DNA from: Hyphomicrobiaceae bacterium
Lineage (GTDB): Bacteria; Pseudomonadota; Alphaproteobacteria; Rhizobiales; Hyphomicrobiaceae
Reading direction: 5' to 3'
Length of the DNA: 64,000 nt
NCBI GenBank assembly: GCA_020638055.1
Contig: JACKJH010000004.1
Span: forward strand, 491,358 to 555,357
In this document: positions 7,273 through 15,343 of the stretch, one piece after another
How positions within the stretch are numbered: the stretch's first letter is position 1
Layout of the letters: the number at the start of each line of letters is the position of its first letter
The notes under the pieces: model-generated
What the model saw: the letters and a program-made list of their open reading frames with translations, nothing else
What the model was told of the DNA's origin: nothing
Databases searched by the model: none
Translations under genes and position numbers: made by a program

Positions 7273-8675
7273 CAGGCTGGATCCGGGCCGATCATCTTTT
7301 CAGGACGGACGATGGCATCGAAGTCTTCCGCCGGAATGCCGTCGGCATAGGCTTCCTCGCGCAATGTCGTGCCGTTCTTGTGCGCGGTCTTGGCGATCTT
7401 TGCAGCGCGGTCGTAGCCGTATTTCTCCTTGAGTGGCGTGACCAGCATCAGCGAATTGGCAAGGCCCTTGGCGATGTTGTCGAGGCGCGGCTCGATGCCG
7501 ACCACTGCATTATCGGTAAAGGATACGGCGGCGTCGGCGAGCAGGCGGGTGGACTGCAGGAAGTTGTAGGCCATCATCGGGTTGTAGACGTTAAGCTCGA
7601 AGTGACCCTGGCTGCCAGCAAATGCGATTGCCGCATTGTTTCCAAGGATGTGAGCGGCCACCTGGGTGATCGCTTCGCACTGCGTCGGGTTGACCTTGCC
7701 GGGCATGATCGAGGATCCGGGCTCGTTTTCGGGCAGCGCAAGTTCGCCCAGGCCGGAGCGCGGACCCGAACCCAGGAAGCGGATGTCGTTGGCGATCTTG
7801 AAGCAACTCATGGCGACGGTTGTGATGGCACCGTGTGAGAAGACCATGGCGTCGTGCGCCGCGAGCGCTTCGAACTTGTTGGGTGCGGACGTGAATGGGA
7901 GCCCGGTAATTTTGGCGACGCGCTCGGCCACCTTTTCGGCAAACCCGGCAGGCGAGGCGAGCCCCGTACCGACGGCCGTTCCACCTTGCGCAAGCTGCAT
8001 CAGGTCGGGAAGTGTCATCTCGATGCGGCGAATGCCGTTGGCGATTTGTTGCGCATAGCCGGAAAATTCCTGGCCAAGCGTGAGTGGCGTAGCATCCTGC
8101 GTATGAGTGCGGCCGATCTTTATGATTTCTGCCCAGGCTTTGGCCTTGGCATCGAGTGCTTCATGAAGGTGCTTCAAAGCAGGCACGAGCCGGTGGGTCA
8201 GTTCCTCCGCACATGCGATGTGCATTGCGGTGGGGAAGGTGTCGTTTGATGACTGCGACATGTTGCAGTGATCGTTGGGATGGACGGGTTTCTTTGAGCC
8301 CATCTCGCCACCCAGCATTTCGATCGCGCGATTTGAGATCACCTCATTCGCGTTCATGTTGGACTGGGTACCCGAGCCGGTTTGCCATACGACAAGTGGG
8401 AAGTGTTCATCGAGCTTGCCGTCGATGACCTCCTGCGCCGCCTTGATAATGGTCGCGCCAAGCTGCGCGTCCAACTTGCCCAGATCAATGTTGGCTTCGG
8501 CCGCTGCGCGTTTGACGATGCCGAGTGCGCGGATTATCGGTTGCGGTTGCTTTTCCCAACCGATTTTGAAATTGCCCAAGGAGCGCTGGGCCTGCGCACC
8601 CCAGTATCGGGTGTCATCGACCTGCACGGGGCCAAAGGTATCTGTTTCGGTTCGGGTCGAATTGGCCTCACTCAT
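7272..8675 (-). CDS. fumC: Class II fumarate hydratase
   Basis: A 467-residue enzyme that hydrates fumarate to malate in the citric acid cycle. The N-terminus after MSEANSTRTETDTFGPV reads DDTRYWGAQAQRSLGNFKIG as in FumC. Active-site regions are TGSGTQSNMNANEV, HPNDHCNMSQSSNDTFPTAMH, GRTHTQDATPLTLGQEFSGY and the family signature GSSIMPGKVNPTQCEA. Length is that of iron-free fumarase C. The ATG at 8675 follows GAGAGG; the frame is open for 82 more codons upstream but those have no homology. Confidence 0.95.
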   Translation of the reverse strand: MSEANSTRTETDTFGPVQVDDTRYWGAQAQRSLGNFKIGWEKQPQPIIRALGIVKRAAAEANIDLGKLDAQLGATIIKAAQEVIDGKLDEHFPLVVWQTGSGTQSNMNANEVISNRAIEMLGGEMGSKKPVHPNDHCNMSQSSNDTFPTAMHIACAEELTHRLVPALKHLHEALDAKAKAWAEIIKIGRTHTQDATPLTLGQEFSGYAQQIANGIRRIEMTLPDLMQLAQGGTAVGTGLASPAGFAEKVAERVAKITGLPFTSAPNKFEALAAHDAMVFSHGAITTVAMSCFKIANDIRFLGSGPRSGLGELALPENEPGSSIMPGKVNPTQCEAITQVAAHILGNNAAIAFAGSQGHFELNVYNPMMAYNFLQSTRLLADAAVSFTDNAVVGIEPRLDNIAKGLANSLMLVTPLKEKYGYDRAAKIAKTAHKNGTTLREEAYADGIPAEDFDAIVRPEKMIGPDPA

Positions 8676-9122
8676 CGGTGCCTCTCGTAGCTGGGTGGAC
8701 GTATCACAACAGGATGGGACGGTCTGGGTCGCGTGCAAGGGGTGGTGGGCTTGAGCGTCAAGGTGTTTCAGCATGTCAGCCCATAAGCCTTTGCCCGACA
8801 GCCCAACGGTCATTGGCGTTGTGAGGTACCATGCGCACGCCGTCGCCTCCAGTTGGCCGGAAGTCGGCGCCCAAAAACTTGCGTTTGCGACTGGCGGCGT
8901 CCGTCCAATATCCATCAACATATGACGGCGCGGAGCCTAACGGTTTCTAACTAATGCCATTTTTACTCGGCTTGCTATGCAGACGAGGCGTTTACGAGTC
9001 GCGCCTGCGTAGGCTCTGACCGGTCGTAATTCCCCAGTCGTGTATCTGCTTTTTTGTTTCCTTGCGTGAATGGAGGCCGTTTCGGTTTCCAATTTTTAGC
9101 CCATGGAACGGAGGAGCACGCC
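8676..9122. other. Intergenic stretch, no gene seen
   Basis: About 450 bases between fumC and the next plus-strand gene. No supported coding frame, RNA gene or repeat element was found. It should hold promoters for both divergent genes but no clear -35/-10 pair was picked out. Confidence 0.4.
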
Positions 9123-9380
9123 ATGGAGCCCAAAATTATTGTCATGATCGTTACGCTTGCCATGCCCAACGGAAACGGAGGGGTTCATGTAAAGCCGATG
9201 CCGACTGTGGAACACTGCGTAAAGGCGGCAAACATCGAGGCCAGCGATCCGTTCGTACGCCACGTGGAGTGCTCCGAACTTGCTGATGGAAAACTACTAT
9301 TGGATTTCAAATGGCAGGATGACGTGAAGAGCAAGGCATCACAACACGGCACCATCTTCAAAACGCAGACGAAATCGTAA
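9123..9380 (+). CDS. Small hypothetical protein
   Basis: An 85-residue protein with a mildly hydrophobic N-terminus (IIVMIVTLAMPNGNGG), two cysteines (VEHCVKAA and HVECSEL) and a basic C-terminus. The layout resembles small exported proteins of rhizobia that carry a xxHCxxAA helix, but no signal peptide cleavage site is evident and I do not recognise a family. A good GGAGG at 9110-9114 stands eight bases before the ATG, which supports translation. It ends just before a family A repeat. Confidence 0.55.
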   Translation: MEPKIIVMIVTLAMPNGNGGVHVKPMPTVEHCVKAANIEASDPFVRHVECSELADGKLLLDFKWQDDVKSKASQHGTIFKTQTKS

Positions 9381-9381
9381 C

Positions 9382-9483
9382 CTAGAGCGAATTCCGATCC
9401 GATGAAATGGGATCAGCGCTCTAACTTTTTGTTTGGTCGTATTTTCTTCGATGAACCGGCGTCCACGTCGTCGGAAACTCTAG
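9382..9483 (+). repeat. Family A palindromic element, copy 3
   Basis: CTAG-bounded, both hairpins present, three bases shorter at the right end. Its right CTAG supplies the TAG stop of sspB on the minus strand. Confidence 0.85.
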
Positions 9484-10139
9484 CGTTTGCGGAATGCGTC
9501 CAGGCTAACGACGTTGGCGGGACCGCCTGCTGCTTGAGCTGCTGCAGGCTCGATTTTGGCGTCTTCGTCAGAAGGTGCATCAGCGGCTGGTTGATCTGCC
9601 GCGCTTTTCTTGTTCGTGGCTTTGCCCGAAGCCGTCTTTGCGGTCCGTTTGGATGTCCGAGGCTTCCGTTCGGCTCGTTTGACAGTTTCAGGCCCCAGCT
9701 CGCCCTCCAAATCTGCCGCATTTTCGACTGTGTCAGCTAATTCAGCCAAGTCAAATGCCTGCGGATCGGGACCAATGTCAGCGACCTCAAATTGCAAGCC
9801 GTAGCGCACGCTGGGGTCTACGAAGACGCGGATCGACTGGAATGGAATTACCAAGCGTTCAGGAATTCCATCGAAGGTCAGGTTCACTTCAAACCGATCC
9901 TCGGTGACGACGAGACCCCAGAACCGATGCTGGAGAACGATGGTCATCTCGTGCTGGTATTTTTCCTTCAGCCGGCGCGACAGAATCACGCCGGGCGCCT
10001 TGGTGTTGAAGGAAATGTAGAAATGATGCTCGCCCGGCAATCCGCCGTTGCGTTCGACCTCTATGAGGACGGACCGGATGACGTTGCGCATCGCATCCTG
10101 TTGCAGTGCTTCGTAGTCGATGGTCGGTCCAGTGGTCAT
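9480..10139 (-). CDS. sspB: SspB-type ClpXP adaptor
   Basis: A 219-residue member of the alphaproteobacterial SspB family. Residues 1-125 form the substrate-binding domain (YISFNTKAPGV, LSRRLKEKYQHEMTIVLQHRFW, FDGIPERLVIPFQSIRVFVDPSV); then a long acidic, later Lys/Ala-rich flexible linker; the last residues NVVSLDAFRKR are the ClpX-binding tail. SspB tethers ssrA-tagged proteins to the ClpXP protease. The tmRNA gene that encodes the tag lies directly upstream on the same strand. The stop codon is contributed by the CTAG border of a family A element placed exactly behind the last codon, leaving the ClpX-binding tail intact. Confidence 0.88.
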   Translation of the reverse strand: MTTGPTIDYEALQQDAMRNVIRSVLIEVERNGGLPGEHHFYISFNTKAPGVILSRRLKEKYQHEMTIVLQHRFWGLVVTEDRFEVNLTFDGIPERLVIPFQSIRVFVDPSVRYGLQFEVADIGPDPQAFDLAELADTVENAADLEGELGPETVKRAERKPRTSKRTAKTASGKATNKKSAADQPAADAPSDEDAKIEPAAAQAAGGPANVVSLDAFRKR

Positions 10140-10289
10140 TGAGAGCCGCGTGTTTTCACTTTTGATGTCGCGCCCAGAGGCAAATTTGATGTCGCGCCCA
10201 CAGGCAGATCGCTGTTCACGTCCGGCCCTGAAGCCAGCAAAACGAGTGGAGGGCTTCTGTTGCCCGGTGCCCTCCGAACCGCGCCTTAC

Positions 10290-10628
10290 CCGGCTAAGAG
10301 CAAGGAGTTTAGTTTAGGCATTTCGCACTGCATTACGCAGCGAGAGCAGCCTCAGCATAGTTGTCATTTGCAACTATTCTGGATGGTCCGATAACGGTGG
10401 AACCATACCGGGCAAAAGCACACCCTTTACGCCTTCGTCGATGCTGGTTCGCCCCCATCAGCAGTTCACTGGAAAGGCCGATCGGGAGATCCGAGCGGTG
10501 CGGCACGTCGAAATACTTCGATGACGAAACGTGCCCAATGAACTGGTGGTGGAGGCGCCGGGTACTGCCCCCGGGTCCGATCGGTTTATTCCGATGGCCA
10601 TTTATCGCCATATCCGGATTGCTCCGGC
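10290..10628 (-). ncRNA. ssrA: tmRNA, circularly permuted two-piece gene
   Basis: Read on the minus strand. The acceptor piece comes first: about 10628 down to 10547, with a T-arm-like stem CCGGG/CCCGG and the end CGCCTCC-A-CCA (10557-10547). After a removed spacer of about 90 bases (10546-10457) the coding piece starts GGGGGCG at 10456-10450, which pairs base for base (one G-U) with CGCCTCC to form the acceptor stem. The tag frame runs 10371-10333 with resume codon GCA and encodes ANDNYAEAALAA then TAA, close to known rhizobial tags. TATATT at 10640-10635 is a probable -10 box. Outer ends are estimates; the acceptor stem, CCA and tag are read directly. An open frame of 92 codons over this region is not a protein gene. 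Confidence 0.9.
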
Positions 10629-10832
10629 GCTTTCAATATAGGCGGATCACAACTGAAAAAAAAGTGCCGCAATGATGGATAACTGCCACAAGTTGCCACG
10701 AAATTCGATGGCTCGCCGGACTGTGGTGCGCGCCAATGGCAGGCTTTGCATTGCTGGAGCAAGCAAACAGGCGCCTGAACCGCAAAAAACGGTTCGTTCC
10801 GCATCCCCCGGCAGAGCCTAATATTGCCGTCC

Positions 10833-11603
10833 TCAGTCCCCTTCACCCTCCGTGGCGATATGGAGGACCCTGCCACAATGCTTACAGTGCACGGCATCGG
10901 TATCATGGCGCTTCAAGCCGCAATCGGGACATTCGTAGCTGACGTGCGGCGGGCGGAAAATGGTTTGAACAAGCCGCAGGAACAGGGCCACACCAATCAA
11001 TAGAATTATGATCGACAACAGCTTGCCGCTGGTGCCTTCCAGGGTGATGTCGCCAAATCCGGTTGTCGTAAGGGCAGTTACGGTGAAGTAAAGTGCGTCG
11101 ATGTAGTTGGAGATCTTTGTGTTGGTGTGAACCTGGAACACATAGACCAGCGCCGTCATGATGAAGACGAAGACGAGCAGGTTAACGACGCTTTGGATGA
11201 CATCTTCATTGCGGCGGAAGAATTCGAATTCGGTTCGAAGGTCTGCCAGAACTCGATAGGACCGAAGCAAACGCAGCGCCCGCAACACCCGTAGGAAAAG
11301 GAAACTGTCAAGGAAGCTTGGCAGTAGCAGCGTGATGATGACGATAACGTCAGCCCATGTTGTGAGCTGCCAAAGCATGCGTCTACGATTTGGATCGATC
11401 CAGAACCTTGCTGCCAAGTCCAGCAGGATGAACACGGCGATGACCGCATCAACCGTGTAGATCCATGGCTGATCGTGGAGCAGCGAGGATCCGATAAAAA
11501 ACAATATGGACGCCAAATCGAAGGTGAGGATCGCGAACCGGAAGGTCCGGGCGCCGGGATCATGACCGTGGTAGAGATTGTAGAGGGTCTTTTTCAGCGT
11601 CAT
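10833..11603 (-). CDS. Voltage-sensor type potassium channel with C-terminal zinc ribbon
   Basis: A 256-residue ion channel subunit. Residues 20-115 form an S1-S4-like region with the charged helix LRVLRALRLLRSYRVLADL; S5, the pore loop with selectivity filter TTTGFGD and S6 follow (about 135-220). The tail YECPDCGLKRHDTDAVHCKHCGRVL has two CxxC pairs and is a zinc ribbon, unusual for channels of this size. TTGFGD implies K+ selectivity. Gating cue and role are not visible. It stands alone, transcribed toward ssrA. Confidence 0.8.
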   Translation of the reverse strand: MTLKKTLYNLYHGHDPGARTFRFAILTFDLASILFFIGSSLLHDQPWIYTVDAVIAVFILLDLAARFWIDPNRRRMLWQLTTWADVIVIITLLLPSFLDSFLFLRVLRALRLLRSYRVLADLRTEFEFFRRNEDVIQSVVNLLVFVFIMTALVYVFQVHTNTKISNYIDALYFTVTALTTTGFGDITLEGTSGKLLSIIILLIGVALFLRLVQTIFRPPHVSYECPDCGLKRHDTDAVHCKHCGRVLHIATEGEGD

Positions 11604-11775
11604 GCGATGTTGCCTTCTAGCCGGCTGGCAGCGATGGGCTTTGCCGCCCCGGCCGAACGTTTGGTCGACCCTTGCGCAATGCGAAACGGGAACATTCCGG
11701 TTTGGCAGTTCGTCAGTTCCAGGTGGACCCTATCCAGGCTCGGACTGTCAATCTTTGTTGGGTGGTTTGGGTAAC

Positions 11776-11881
11776 CTAGCCCTCCTTTCTCACGAGGGCA
11801 CGGCCGTCGTCGCGCTGGCTTTTTGGTTTAATCGCATTTTCTGCGACGAACCGGTATCCACTTCGTTGGAAAATGCTTTAG
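11776..11881 (+). repeat. Family A palindromic element, copy 4 (variant left hairpin)
   Basis: The left half has a different palindrome (CCTTTCTCACGAGG) with CTAG at its border; the right hairpin (GCATTTTCTGCGACGAACC) is conserved and ends TTTAG. The rest of the gap 11604-11943 shows no gene. Confidence 0.65.
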
Positions 11882-11943
11882 CGGCTTTCTGGCGCTTTCA
11901 TGCAACGCGCTGGTGAGTAGGGCGGTAGTCGGAGGTGGCAGGC

Positions 11944-12696
11944 TTGGAATTTAATGAAAGTCACGGCGTCCATGCAGATTGTGCCTATCAAGCGCGGACA
12001 CCGTGGCTGTGGTGGCAGGCGCTAGGCTTTACCGCCCTCACGCTGGCCATTGCCATGCTCGTAGCGCAGTTTGCTTCGCAGGGCCTGGTAAATGGCGGGT
12101 TCAGGCAGGCCAACTGGAATTTTCTTCTCGCGATGGCGGCCAGCCAACTGACTGCGATATGCTTGACCTGGCTGGCGGGGGGGCGTTTTGGAGGCCGGCG
12201 CTGGAACCTTCTTGCGCTTGGTTCACCGGTCCAGGGGAAGCGCGTATATTTGGCTTCGTTCCTGGCCATGGTCACTGTCTCTGGGCTTTTTTCCGCCTTG
12301 GCGTGGTGGGTTTGGCCGCAGCAGGTGTTGGCAGATTTGGCCTTCTTTGAAGAGTTCATTCGTTCGGATGCCTGGTGGCTTGCCGTACTCGTCATCGGCC
12401 TGGGCGCCCCCGTCATGGAGGAACTGTTGTTTCGCGGGTTTCTGTTTCCGGCGCTGGCGCAGACCCGCATTGGCCTTATTGGCGCCGCGGTTTCGACGTC
12501 GGCGGGTTGGGCCGCATTGCACGCTGGGTATTCAAGTCTCGGGCTGATTGAGGTTTTCGCCGTTGGCCTCTATTTTTCCTGGCTTCTGGTGCGCACAGGC
12601 AGTTTGCGCGTGCCGATGTTCTGCCATGCCGCCTACAATCTGGCTGTCGTAGCGCTATTGACGGTTGTGGATATCTCGGCTGTTGCAGCGGCTTGA
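11944..12696 (+). CDS. CPBP-family intramembrane metalloprotease
   Basis: A 250-residue membrane protein with about eight hydrophobic segments. The Abi/CPBP signatures are present: EELLFRGFLFPAL (two catalytic Glu plus Arg), then SAGWAALHAGYS with the second-motif His, and FCHAAYNLAVVALL near the end. CPBP proteases are related to eukaryotic CAAX prenyl protease Rce1; bacterial substrates are mostly unknown. I chose the TTG at 11944 because GGAGG at 11931-11935 lies eight bases ahead; a GTG at 11935 is the alternative and differs by three codons. Confidence 0.82.
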   Translation: MEFNESHGVHADCAYQARTPWLWWQALGFTALTLAIAMLVAQFASQGLVNGGFRQANWNFLLAMAASQLTAICLTWLAGGRFGGRRWNLLALGSPVQGKRVYLASFLAMVTVSGLFSALAWWVWPQQVLADLAFFEEFIRSDAWWLAVLVIGLGAPVMEELLFRGFLFPALAQTRIGLIGAAVSTSAGWAALHAGYSSLGLIEVFAVGLYFSWLLVRTGSLRVPMFCHAAYNLAVVALLTVVDISAVAAA

Positions 12697-12717
12697 GCCG
12701 TTTGCCGCAGAATCGGT

Positions 12718-12886
12718 CTAGTGTGGCGTCGCGCCTTAGTTGATCGATGTTGCGGCACGCTGGGTATCAACCAAGGAGCGATAAACGCCACACCAAGCCA
12801 ATGGTTTTGCTAGTGGCCTTCATGCCGCGCCAAAATTTTTTGCGGTAGCGGCTATGTTTCAATTTTGGCGCGACAGGCCAACTAGT
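12718..12886 (+). repeat. Family B double-palindrome element, copy 1
   Basis: About 169 bases, CTAG at both ends. Left palindrome: arms with GTGTGGCG and CGCCTTAGTTGA; right palindrome: TCGCGCCAAAATT against AATTTTGGCGCGA. A short spacer with CCAATGGTTTTG joins them. Two further copies lie at 19585-19752 and 50082-50247. Confidence 0.85.
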
Positions 12887-12986
12887 GTCCCAACGTGGGA
12901 GGCGCCGCCCCCGATCTCAGCGATCGGTGGCGTTTAAAAAAGCCCGTTTGGGCTGAAAACGTGTGCGCCAGAGACGAGAGCCGGGC

Positions 12987-13781
12987 ATGCAGCAATACCT
13001 CGACCTACTCCGCCATGTGCGCGACCACGGCAGCGAAAAACACGATCGCACCGGTACGGGCACGCGATCGGTTTTCGGCTATCAGATGCGGTTCGATCTG
13101 GGGCAGGGCTTCCCGCTGCTGACGACCAAGAAACTGCACATCAAATCTATTGTCCACGAACTCATCTGGTTTTTAGCCGGGGATACCAACGTCGATTATC
13201 TCAAAAAACACGGCGTATCGATTTGGGACGAATGGGCCGATGGTGAGGGCAATCTCGGGCCCGTCTACGGCAAACAATGGCGTTCTTGGGCGTCACCGGA
13301 TGGCCGTACAATCGATCAGATTTCGCAGGCCGTGGACGTGATCAAACGTGATCCCGATAGCCGCCGTATCATCGTATCTGCCTGGAACCCGGTTGATTTG
13401 CCAAAGATGGCACTGGCCCCCTGCCACTGTCTTTTTCAGTTCTATGTCGCCGACGGCAAACTCTCGTGCCAGCTTTACCAGCGCTCGGCGGACATTTTCC
13501 TGGGTGTGCCCTTCAATATTGCGTCCTATGCGCTTCTCACACACATGATGGCGCAGGTCACCGGCTTAAAGGTGGGTGACTTTGTGCACACTTTTGGTGA
13601 CGCGCATTTGTATCTCAATCACCTCGAGCAGACCGATGAGCAGCTAAAGCGGGAGCCTCGCGCTCTGCCGAAGCTGCATGTCAATAAAGATGTGACGTCG
13701 ATCTTCGAATTCCAATTCGAGGATTTCTCGATCACCGGCTATGATCCCCATCCCCACATCAAGGCACCGGTGGCCGTTTGA
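12987..13781 (+). CDS. thyA: Thymidylate synthase
   Basis: 264 residues, the same length as the E. coli enzyme, which methylates dUMP to dTMP with methylenetetrahydrofolate and leaves dihydrofolate. The start MQQYLDLLRHVRDHG is canonical. Key motifs are DRTGTGTRSVFG (phosphate-binding Arg), IWDEWAD, and MALAPCHCLFQFYV with catalytic Cys146, then CQLYQRSADIFLGVPFNIASYALLTHM and HLYLNHLEQ. folA, which recycles the dihydrofolate made here, follows 600 bases downstream with one lipoprotein gene between. Confidence 0.96.
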   Translation: MQQYLDLLRHVRDHGSEKHDRTGTGTRSVFGYQMRFDLGQGFPLLTTKKLHIKSIVHELIWFLAGDTNVDYLKKHGVSIWDEWADGEGNLGPVYGKQWRSWASPDGRTIDQISQAVDVIKRDPDSRRIIVSAWNPVDLPKMALAPCHCLFQFYVADGKLSCQLYQRSADIFLGVPFNIASYALLTHMMAQVTGLKVGDFVHTFGDAHLYLNHLEQTDEQLKREPRALPKLHVNKDVTSIFEFQFEDFSITGYDPHPHIKAPVAV

Positions 13782-13789
13782 GAGGCGGG

Positions 13790-13891
13790 CTAGAGTTTCC
13801 GATGAAGTGGACGCCGGTTGGTTGAAGAAAATGCGACCAAACAAAAAGTTAGAGCGCCGATCCGGTTCCATCGGATCGGAATGCGCTCTAG
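13790..13891 (-). repeat. Family A palindromic element, copy 5 (inverted orientation)
   Basis: CTAG-bounded complete element in the opposite orientation to most copies, nine bases after the thyA stop. Confidence 0.85.
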
Positions 13892-13938
13892 GTGGTTTTG
13901 ATGGCAAACAGGTGCCATCACAAGAGCGGGAACCATCC

Positions 13939-14385
13939 ATGACGAATGCCTTCCATCTGGTCCGGCACTGGTTTTTTTGTATGCGCGAAGTTCTCTCCGT
14001 GTCCTGCTGCCTGGTTGCCATGCTGACGCTGACGGGTTGCCAGACGTCACCGATAAACGAGGCGCAGCGTGCACCAGACGTTCAGGAGGTTTCCATCGAC
14101 ACGCCGGGTGTGGCTGGTGCGACGTGCATCCTGACTTCGGCAACGGTTGGCCGCGTCAGTATCGTCACGCCAGGTGCGATCACGGTTGACCGCAGCCCGG
14201 AAATCATAGTGGCGAACTGTTCCAAGCCTTGCTATCTGGCGGCCTCAGCGATGATTTCCAGCGAAGGAAAAAGGTTGAGTAACGGTTCGGTTGTCTACAG
14301 TTATCCCGCCAAGAACACGGTGCAGCTTCTGCCCGCCAAAAGCTGCGATGCACCCGCGGCAGGCAACACTGGTTCGCCGCTTTAA
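13939..14385 (+). CDS. Hypothetical lipoprotein
   Basis: 148 residues with a type II signal peptide: VSCCLVAMLTLTGC, where the last Cys is the lipidation site (LTGC lipobox). The mature part has further cysteines (ATCILTS, NCSKPCYLA, KSCDAP) and beta-rich sequence but no recognised domain. ATG at 13939 and ATG at 13981 are both possible; the second gives a more usual signal peptide length and neither has a strong ribosome site. It ends 11 bases before folA, so the two are likely co-transcribed. Confidence 0.6.
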   Translation: MTNAFHLVRHWFFCMREVLSVSCCLVAMLTLTGCQTSPINEAQRAPDVQEVSIDTPGVAGATCILTSATVGRVSIVTPGAITVDRSPEIIVANCSKPCYLAASAMISSEGKRLSNGSVVYSYPAKNTVQLLPAKSCDAPAAGNTGSPL

Positions 14386-14396
14386 TTTGGAGCTGA

Positions 14397-14918
14397 ATGA
14401 TGAAGGTCGCTTTGGTAGTCGCCGTCGCACGCAACGGCGTGATCGGACGGGACGGCGATCTGCCGTGGCGGTTGTCGAGCGATCTGAAGCTGTTTCGCCG
14501 CATTACGATGGACAGGCCGATCATCATGGGGCGGCGGACCTGGTCATCGCTCAAGAAGAAACCTCTCGATGGGCGGGACAACATCGTCGTTACCCGAGAT
14601 CATGAATTCAAGGCTCCTGGCGCAAGGGTCGTGCATACAATCGAAGATGCGCTTCAGATTGCACGGGAAGCTGCTGCAAGGCGTGGTGTAGACGAAATCA
14701 TGGTGATCGGCGGGGCTGAGATCTACAAGGCGGTCCTGCCCCGGTCAGACCGGCTCTACTGGACGCATGTGGAAGCCGATCCGGACGGGGATACTTTTTT
14801 TCCGTCCTTCGACAAAGGTGCCTGGCAAGAAGTGTCGCGCGAAGATATTCCACGCGGCCCCAGGGATGAATTTGCCGCCCAACTGGTTGTGCTCGACCGT
14901 GTGGGGGGAGATCGCTAG
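14397..14918 (+). CDS. folA: Dihydrofolate reductase
   Basis: 173 residues. It reduces dihydrofolate to tetrahydrofolate with NADPH. N-terminal VALVVAVARNGVIGRDGDLPWRLSSDLKLFR carries the substrate-site motif DLPW; MGRRTWSSL and NIVVTRD bind cofactor; VIGGAEIYKAVLP is the conserved GG-I-Y segment; TFFPSFD is near the end. GGAG stands before two in-frame ATGs (14397, 14400). The stop TAG is part of the CTAG border of a family A element. Functionally tied to thyA upstream. Confidence 0.94.
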   Translation: MMKVALVVAVARNGVIGRDGDLPWRLSSDLKLFRRITMDRPIIMGRRTWSSLKKKPLDGRDNIVVTRDHEFKAPGARVVHTIEDALQIAREAAARRGVDEIMVIGGAEIYKAVLPRSDRLYWTHVEADPDGDTFFPSFDKGAWQEVSREDIPRGPRDEFAAQLVVLDRVGGDR

Positions 14919-15019
14919 AGCGCATTCCGATCCGATGGAATCGGATCGGCGCTTTAGCATCTTGTTTGGTCGCATTTTCTTCGACGAACCGGTGTACACT
15001 GCGTCGGAAAATGCCCTAG
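14915..15019 (+). repeat. Family A palindromic element, copy 6
   Basis: Complete 105-base element, CTAG to CTAG. Its left border overlaps the folA stop codon. Confidence 0.87.
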
Positions 15020-15343
15020 CTGGACGGGAATGCCCGCATGGGCATTGTTGTATCGATTTGACGCACCTGAAGCATGAAAAATTGGTACTGACGTCCGTGT
15101 CCGTTGGATTCTGTATTTCCGGCGGCATGCCTCCAGATCTTGAACACCTCCATGGCGTTACCAATCTAGCGTGGGAGGTTTGCATGGCCTCAGACCCTGC
15201 CCTATAAGCGTGCCAGCTATTCTCACTGGACGCGGGCGGCTTCAATGCGGCCGTTTTTCGGCGTTTGAGCGTCCGATCTATCCCGCAAAACCCTTTCCTG
15301 CCCGGCCTGTTGCCGGGTGCAAAACGCGAGAGATTTAATAACG
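15020..15343. other. Intergenic stretch before hflK, no gene seen
   Basis: About 320 bases with no supported reading frame. GCGGCCGTTTTTCGGC-like small palindromes occur but no repeat copy, RNA gene or clear promoter could be assigned; the hflK promoter should lie here. Confidence 0.4.

Noticed and set aside
7119..7838. Plus-strand 239-codon frame antisense to fumC
   Set aside because: Shadow of a highly conserved enzyme gene; no recognisable domain.
10333..10611. A 92-codon open frame ending ANDNYAEAALAA
   Set aside because: The end is the tmRNA tag frame; the flanking acceptor stem, CCA and T-arm show that the locus is ssrA, not a protein gene.
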